Of a stretch of DNA of 64,000 nucleotides, positions 57,523-64,000 are shown one piece after another. Origin of the DNA: Cannabis sativa (taxonomy: Eukaryota; Streptophyta; Magnoliopsida; Rosales; Cannabaceae); contig NC_083603.1 in assembly GCF_029168945.1 (NCBI RefSeq), forward strand, positions 13,764,001-13,828,000. The letters run 5' to 3'. Below the pieces are notes generated by a model. The model did not search any database. It was not told where the DNA came from and saw nothing but the letters and a program-made list of their open reading frames with translations. Within the stretch, counting starts at the first letter, position 1; each line of letters opens with the position of its first letter. Both the position numbers and the translations under genes were made by a program.

Positions 57523-59418
57523 TGTTGGAATTATTTTACCAGGATCTTAGATCTACTCACAAGTATGTTGATTAACACCCTAAATATGAACTTTCTAAAA
57601 CGATGAAATAAACACATATAAAGTTTAGGAAACCTTACATTGGGTGCAGCGGAATATAATGACTCCTTCCATTCAGATATCTAGCCCTTGATTCCTTCCT
57701 GTAGCAGAGCATTATCAATATCTGAACCTGGATCTCTTTCTCTGAATCTTTGATGCTGAAACCTCCTTCTTGCTGAAAGTCTTTCTTCGCGATCTTCCTC
57801 ACTATGATTGAGGTATCACTTGCTGTGTGTGGGCACTACTCATACACTAAGGATTTTCGAAATCTCAATGAGGAAGAGAGAGAGAGTGGGTTCGGCCAAA
57901 GATAGGGAGAGAGAAGGCTCAGTTTTTTCTGAATCAGAAGTGTCAGAAGAAAAGTATGTAATTTTCCTAAAGCCTTCACTATCTATTTATAGCATTCCAC
58001 TAGGGTTAGGTTTGAATTATTTAGCATTAAAATAATGAAAATATCAGAGGGAAAACCCTACAAAAGTGGCCGGCCATGCAAGGTGGATTTGGGCCTCACT
58101 TTTTGCAATTTTGCAGTTTTATCTTTTCTGCATCTGATTTTCTCAAAACGCCAATTTTCTAATTCAACCATTTAAATGCCAATTCTAACTATTTAATAAC
58201 TATAAATAATTATTAAATAATATTGTCATTTATCATATTTATTAATTGAACCATACAAAGTATCATAATTAACAAATATGCCCCTAAAACTCTTTCTTTA
58301 CAATTTCGCCCTTACTTAGTGAAAAATTAACAAATGGACATACTCTAATTTGAGAATTATAATTGATTAATCAAAACCAATTACATGAGTCTTACAAGCA
58401 ATATTATCTCAACTAGTGCGGGGACCATGGGTCTATATAACCGAGCTTCCAATAAGTAGATCAAGAATTTAGCACTAAAATTCACTAACTTATTAATTCT
58501 TCGTTGAATCCACGCATAGATTTTAGAATTGCACTCTCAGTATATAGAATGCTCTATATGTTCCACCATATAGACACATCATTAGTTATCCATTATTATA
58601 ATCCTAATTTGATCAATGATCCTCTATATGAATGATCTACACTGTAAAGGGATTAAATTACCGTTACACCCAACAATGTATTTATTCCCTAAAACACTTG
58701 ACCCCGTATAAATGATATTTCAACTTATGTGAAATGAGTACTCCACTATTTATGTTCGTTTGGTCAAGCTCGAAGGAGATCATCCTTTGCTTACTATTCG
58801 CCAGATAGAAGCTATAGATTCCATTATTATCCTAGCGCTCCCACTCAATTGCACTACCGTGTTCCCAAAATGTACGTATCACCCTGACCTAAAAGTAGGC
58901 TTAACTAACAAATCAAAGAACACGAATAGCCTTTCAAGATTGAGCCTAATCATAACAGGATTAAGATCATTTGATCAAGGATTAACTAGGCGATATTGAC
59001 TTGAATAGATATTACGGTAAGTTTAATAAATCTAAGTCAAAGTTCAATATCGGTCCCTTCCGATGCATACTCCATGCATCCAACCTGAGCTTTACTTTAA
59101 CCAATGCTCTGGAAAGAACATAGCACTTCTCCAAATGCAAGTAAACTCTGTTGTAGATTATCATATCAGTAAAACCCTATGTCTGATAAATCTAGGAAAC
59201 TTTATTCACATAGTCATGTTTACTTTCCAATGTGTTGACGGCACAATAAACAGGATCAAGTATGTGAAAAGGGTTTCAGATGAATTTATACATTATGTAC
59301 ATATAATCATGAAATAAATCATGTGAACCATGCAACATTAAATGTTATTTCTGATCTATATTAATAAGTAAATCTGATTATATTGAAATGAGTTTTATTT
59401 AGGGCATAAAACCTAACA
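57523..59418 (-). repeat. 3' LTR of copia B (same family as copia A)
   Basis: On the minus strand it begins TGTTAGGTTTTATGCCC at 59418 and ends TTCCAACA at 57523, 1896 bases. Close in sequence to 16634-18537. The interior lies to the right, with the polypurine tract AAGTGGGAGTT at 59419-59430 (minus). Confidence 0.92.
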
Positions 59419-61652
59419 AACTCCCACTTGCACTAATATAAAACAAAAAGTGCATTTCAAATAATCCCAATACCTTGATATACAAATCAAGTGTAGTAGT
59501 AGTAAACTCCTCGTAATAGGATCTGAAAGGTTGAATTAAACACAACCTTTTCTCCACCATTACTCTTCCTTTAATCACAAAATCATTGATAATGTGAAAT
59601 TCCTCTCTATATGTCTACTCTCTTGGGATACTGGATTCTATACCTTTGGCAACTACTTTTGGTTAATTAGGAAATTAACACAAGTAGTTTAAGGCAATTT
59701 GGAATGGTGCCAAAGATGTATGAAACTTACCTTAGACTGAATAAGTACCTTTCCTGCAACTTTAACATTCAGTCCCTTCCTGGTAGACCTAGAGACTTTA
59801 GATAGGTTTTTACACTTCTCCAAAATCACTATTCCACCCCCAGAGTAACCACCATCTTATCAGAAAGATTTTCTAGCACAAAGGCAAATTTCGAAATCTG
59901 ATATGGTGTAGTCTAAGAGTTTTAAACACACCCTTATAGACTAACATATAGTTCCTCTTCTTAATCTTAAGATTTACTTGATTGTCTTCCAATGTTCTTT
60001 TCCTGGATTAATCTGATACCTACTCATTACTCCCACTCAAACAGTGTCTGGTCTAAGGCATACAAAAGCATATCTAAGACCTCTCACTGTTGATATAAGA
60101 AATTCTTTCATGGCTTTATCTTTTCTGGAATAGTTAAGACTTTTCCTTAGATAAATAAAATCTATACCTAAGAAGTTGTGAAGCTTCTATAGATTGCCAT
60201 TAGAAAGAAAATGCTTCAGCATCTTACTAAAGTAAGTTGCTTGCATTAGAGTAAGTAATTACCAGGTATACCACAAGCCATAGGTTTAGATAAACTCAAA
60301 CCTATAATACTAGGAACATGAAGTTTGTTAAGTCCATTGAATAGACTTATAAACGAAAATTTCCTTTTATGTCCTTGTAATAGAAACTTTAGGTTACTCC
60401 ATGTGAATGGATTAAACCATAGTTCTATTGGCTTTTCTTCTTAGTTTCTTATCTTGACAATCCATTACTTGTTTAAACTCACAATGGATATTAATCACTA
60501 GTGTCTCCCAAGTCATAAGAAGGTGAGTTCCTAGAAACTCTCCCACTACGACAAGGTACCGTTAATTATGTCGAAGAAAACTAAATGGTATTGATCTCTT
60601 CGGTTGTGACAAGACAACAGAGGCAGTGGGATCATCATATGTTATATAAGATGATATAGAACACTTTTGGAATCAAGAAAAATATCTCCTTTATTTGCTA
60701 CTTGTTTTCAGACTTAGTCATTATCTTAGAAAAGTAGTATTTGTTTGAACAAACACTTTCTTATCTATTGACAATGGGATGGTCCACCCCTAATCACTTA
60801 GAACAGCTAACAAACCATGGTTAACATTTCTAGCTTTTCTTAAGATTTTGATTAGGTCATCCATGAATCTAGTAATGATTTACATTAAGTATACAACCAT
60901 TACATCATTATGAAATTGTATTACCATAGAAGGAATTAGGCAACGACTAGTAACTAATCATCAACATGCAACTCGAAATTTCTGGGGAGGTAAGTTTGGA
61001 TATAATTCAAAAATCAAATTAATGATCTTTGAACTGCATATCTACTAACTATTTCTCCACCACTATCAGTTCGCAAGATCTTTAACCACTTACCTTAATG
61101 GTTTTAACCATTGCTAGACATTAATGAAATTTTTCAAACATTTCAAATTTCTTGCTAAAAGGTATAATCTAGAGTTTTCGTTTTAAGAATACAACGAAAA
61201 CTCATATCCACCCGTGAATGTACATCCATCTGCGAATGAGATGAGCTACTTTCAGTGGATATAGGCATATTAACTCTTTGCAGAGATTGATCTTGTCAAA
61301 TCCACTATGAACAAGATACAAATGCCATAGATAAAAAAAATGTGGTAGTGTCTTTTGATGACTTAGGATTAGTTACATAAAAGAATTCTTAGAATAGTGC
61401 AAGTGGATCTTGGTCACAGAATACCTAACTCATATTCCATACAGTTTGAATCCATTAATAGAAGATGGATATTAAACACTTGAGAAAGTGTAACTGTATT
61501 GTATTCTGGAATTAGAAATATAAGAAAATTTCTATTTGGAATCTAAAATTAAAGTCAAAGACTTAAAATTTATACCAAATATAATGAGTAATTCTATCTT
61601 GGACCACCACTACTAATTTAATTCTAAGTCTGATTTGCCCATACAAGTAGGA
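59419..61652 (-). mobile_element. Decayed interior of copia B
   Basis: This is the reverse-complement counterpart of 14400-16633, collinear throughout, with the same weak copia integrase and RNaseH traces and no long frame. It is cut at 61652 by the Tekay-B LTR; the left target side would be TAGGA. Confidence 0.85.
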
Positions 61653-63895
61653 TGTAACACCCTAACTACCATAGGTGTATTACGTGATTTTTAAACGTAC
61701 TGTGCAGCTCGTCGCTAATCAACGAGGTTTATAGAAAAACGTGATTAATTAAAATTTTGCTTTTTAATTAAACTTATAAAACAATATTACAAAAGACTCG
61801 GGATCCCGATTATAAAATTATTTACAAAAGATTTAACTGTTTAACTAATACACAAAATAAAGGTCGTCTAACGACCAGTTACAAAAAATCAACCTCGCTG
61901 TCCCGATGATCGTACGCTCCAGGCCTAACCGCCCTGACATGTACAATCTTCACAAGCTCGCTCACGGCCCATCAGCTTTAGCCTTGCCTTTACCTACACA
62001 TAAACGTAAACTGTGAGTCGACAGACTCAGTAAGAAAAGCATAATAATACTCATACATAATTCTAACTGCCGTGTCCAACACGATACTGAGTCCCGCTAC
62101 TGCCGTGTCCAACACGGTACTGAGCCACTACTGCCATGTCCAACATGGTACTGAGTTTTGAACGTTCACAGGGACGGTACTATTGACAAGTATCCTCCTG
62201 ATCGGTCGAACCGGTCATACTCCGGCTGCTGGTCATACTCCAGCCTGTACCGACGGGATAGGTCAATAGCACGGAACCAGCAACCAAATGTGAGCCTGAT
62301 CGGTCGAACCGGTCATACTCCGCCGTCGGTCATACTCCACTCGTACCGACGTGACAGGGTTGGATGGTTCGAAGCCAATATACATAACTAATGTAATCTA
62401 ACAGGCTTCCTACATGCACGCTAAACATGTAATCTACATATGCATACTGTTATACTAATCTTACCTGGATTCCGAATTCAGGGGTGCCGGTCAACCTGAC
62501 TGGAACTTTAGCTGAGCGGCGGATTACAGGCTCCTAAACCATAAAAATCACAACACCATAAGTGACACGCTAAATCACTTCCCGGAGACTTAAACTAGGA
62601 ACTAAAAGTTTCCCTATCGATAAAAAGCATGGCAATACCCCTTAAAACATAAAAATGAGGAAAAACACGGGTTCTGAAAATTCCCCAATCGGCAGACCGG
62701 TTGCCCAACCGGAATTCCGGTTCTGGGAATTTTCGAAGCCCATCCGGAATTCCGGATGCCCAACCGGAATTCCGGTTCCTCGCAGACAGAACTTCAAAAA
62801 TTCATATCTCAACCAATTCGACCCCAAATTGATTCAAACTTTCCAGACCTACTCCATACATCCCAAATAACATATCCAAGGCATCAAACCTACCCAGAAA
62901 CCACAAATACAAAATTTGCCATTAAAGCTCAAGCTTTGAGTTCTAAACTCAAACTTGAGCAAATCCCTCAAACATGCAATCAAACCTGCTTAATTCTACT
63001 TAATTAAGCCTAACTAAGCCTCTGAAAACAATTAAAAACAACAACAACTTCACAGAAACAGATTCACTATATTTCTTCAAAAATCACATATTTTGCTTAG
63101 AAAAATCATGGCTTTAAACAAAGTAACAAGCTTGCAATAAAACCTAGATAATCTATTCATTTAAAACCTAATTAAGCTTCTGTAAACAACAATTAAACAC
63201 AGCAACATACAGCCATACAAACTAACATGCAACCTACCATTTTCACCTCAAAAACATCAAGAACAAAAAGAAAGGTTGAGAACAACTTACTAGCAACTAA
63301 GGATCACAAAATCTACACAAGATGGGCTTGAATCACCAAGGAAAACTCCTCCTCCTTGCTGCTCAAAGAGGGCCGAAAAGAGAGAGGCTTGAGAGAGAGT
63401 TGAAAATTCTATTTTCCTAACTTAGTATTTTTTGTAAAAATGAAGGGAATAACAAATAAAAGCCAGTAATATCCTTTTACATTTCAGCCAATAATTAAAT
63501 AAAAATAAACATTTATTTCATTTAATAAACTCACAAAAGACAAAACACTAATGGGGCAAAAAGACCATTTTACCCCTCCACCTTAAAACCACATAAATCA
63601 ATCTAAAGGGGGTATTTTGGGGAAATTCTAAATTCCCGGCCATTCCCGACATTCCCAATGTCTAAAACCAGTCCCAAACTAATAACATGCTAAGTTGTGA
63701 TTTCTACTGAGCCAAACGCCGAGTTCCAAAATACCGGGCACCGGAAATGCAAACTATGAAAACTACTGAATAACATAACCATGCATTTCTGAATTCCATA
63801 AATAACAGTAATAAATTATTTAAATAGCTATAAATAATTTTCATAAATAATCATGATTAACTGATAATTTCCAAATTAACTAAGCGGGCTTTACA
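61653..63895 (-). repeat. 3' LTR of Tekay-B, with CCGGAATTCCGG palindromes
   Basis: 2243 bases; TGTAAAGCCCGC (63895 inwards) to GGGTGTTACA (61653). Contains short tandem words around TGCCRTGTCCAACACGGTACTGAG at 62070-62160, twice-repeated blocks around GATCGGTCGAACCGGTCATACTCC at 62200-62350, and three 16-bp palindromes at 62707-62722, 62742-62757 and 62762-62777. Confidence 0.9.
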
Positions 63896-63902
63896 ACTAT
63901 CC

Positions 63903-64000
63903 CCCCCTAAAAAGGATTTCGTCCCCAAAATCTAACCTGAATAACTCTGGATACTGAGCTTTCATATCTGACTCTAGCTCCCAGGTGGCTTCTTCCACTT
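63903..64000 (-). CDS. C-terminus of Tekay-B pol (chromodomain end), partial
   Basis: The minus strand reads VEEATWELESDMKAQYP and FRLDFGDEILF, matching the last residues of the Tekay-A protein (chromodomain tail). It is cut by the window edge. The frame has no stop before the LTR: a one-base difference from family A moves the stop into the LTR. Confidence 0.85.

Larger units (their letters stand above)
61653..64000 (-). mobile_element. Tekay-type element (family B), 3' end, runs off the window
   Basis: The 3' LTR is 61653-63895, and the interior begins at 63896 with a purine tract (AGGGGGGATAG on the minus strand). The rest lies right of the window. The LTR shares ends and several blocks with family A (the GTAAACTGTGAGTC region near 62000 corresponds to the GACTCACAG block of family A). 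Confidence 0.9.

Noticed and set aside
62158..62391. 77-codon plus-strand frame with repeated RTGH words
   Set aside because: It is the internal repeat block of the Tekay-B LTR on the antisense strand.

Overview
The window is plant nuclear DNA, almost certainly a eudicot repeat-rich region. The evidence is Tat and Tekay Ty3/gypsy LTR elements, several Ty1/copia lineages, a Mutator-like transposase with a partner Ulp1/DUF1985 gene, a hAT remnant, tRNA-derived SINEs, a LINE tail and AT-rich spacers. I found no convincing single-copy host gene. The species cannot be fixed from sequence alone.

Layout. 1-1613 is an LTR (minus) of a Tekay-type gypsy element running off the left edge. 1783-13424 is an apparently intact Tat-lineage gypsy element on the minus strand, with matching 871-bp LTRs and a TAAAG target duplication. 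It carries gag-protease and RT/RNaseH/aRNaseH/integrase frames. Between pol and the 3' LTR it also carries a separate plus-strand gene of three coding exons with its own promoter-like region and a leader intron. This element sits inside an old copia element (copia A, to 18537). 18538-20820 is AT-rich and holds two SINEs and a MITE. 20821-26062 is a broken Ale/Retrofit-like copia element with TA..TA LTR ends.

27826-48581 is a composite of two convergent genes: a decayed Mutator-like transposase (plus strand) and a Ulp1-protease/DUF1985 gene (minus strand). The second gene was hit by at least three LTR insertions, each recognised by a target duplication: a copia solo LTR (AAAAC) that itself holds a 9-kb Tekay element (CCTGA), a gypsy-type solo LTR (ATTCA) and a Tekay-B solo LTR (AAGGA). 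49.4-57.5 kb holds a LINE tail, a copia fragment with a MITE in its gag, a hAT pseudogene and a SIRE-like copia fragment. 57523-61652 is a second copy of the copia A family in the opposite orientation, cut by a minus-strand Tekay-B element that runs off the right edge.

How the parts work together. Only the Tat element looks recently mobile: it has matching LTRs, long open frames and retained CpG. The other coding regions shown are broken by stops, frameshifts or truncation. The most interesting structures are the spliced antisense gene of the Tat element and, in its leader intron, two tandem 85-nt hairpins of the same architecture whose stems differ by three compensatory base-pair changes.
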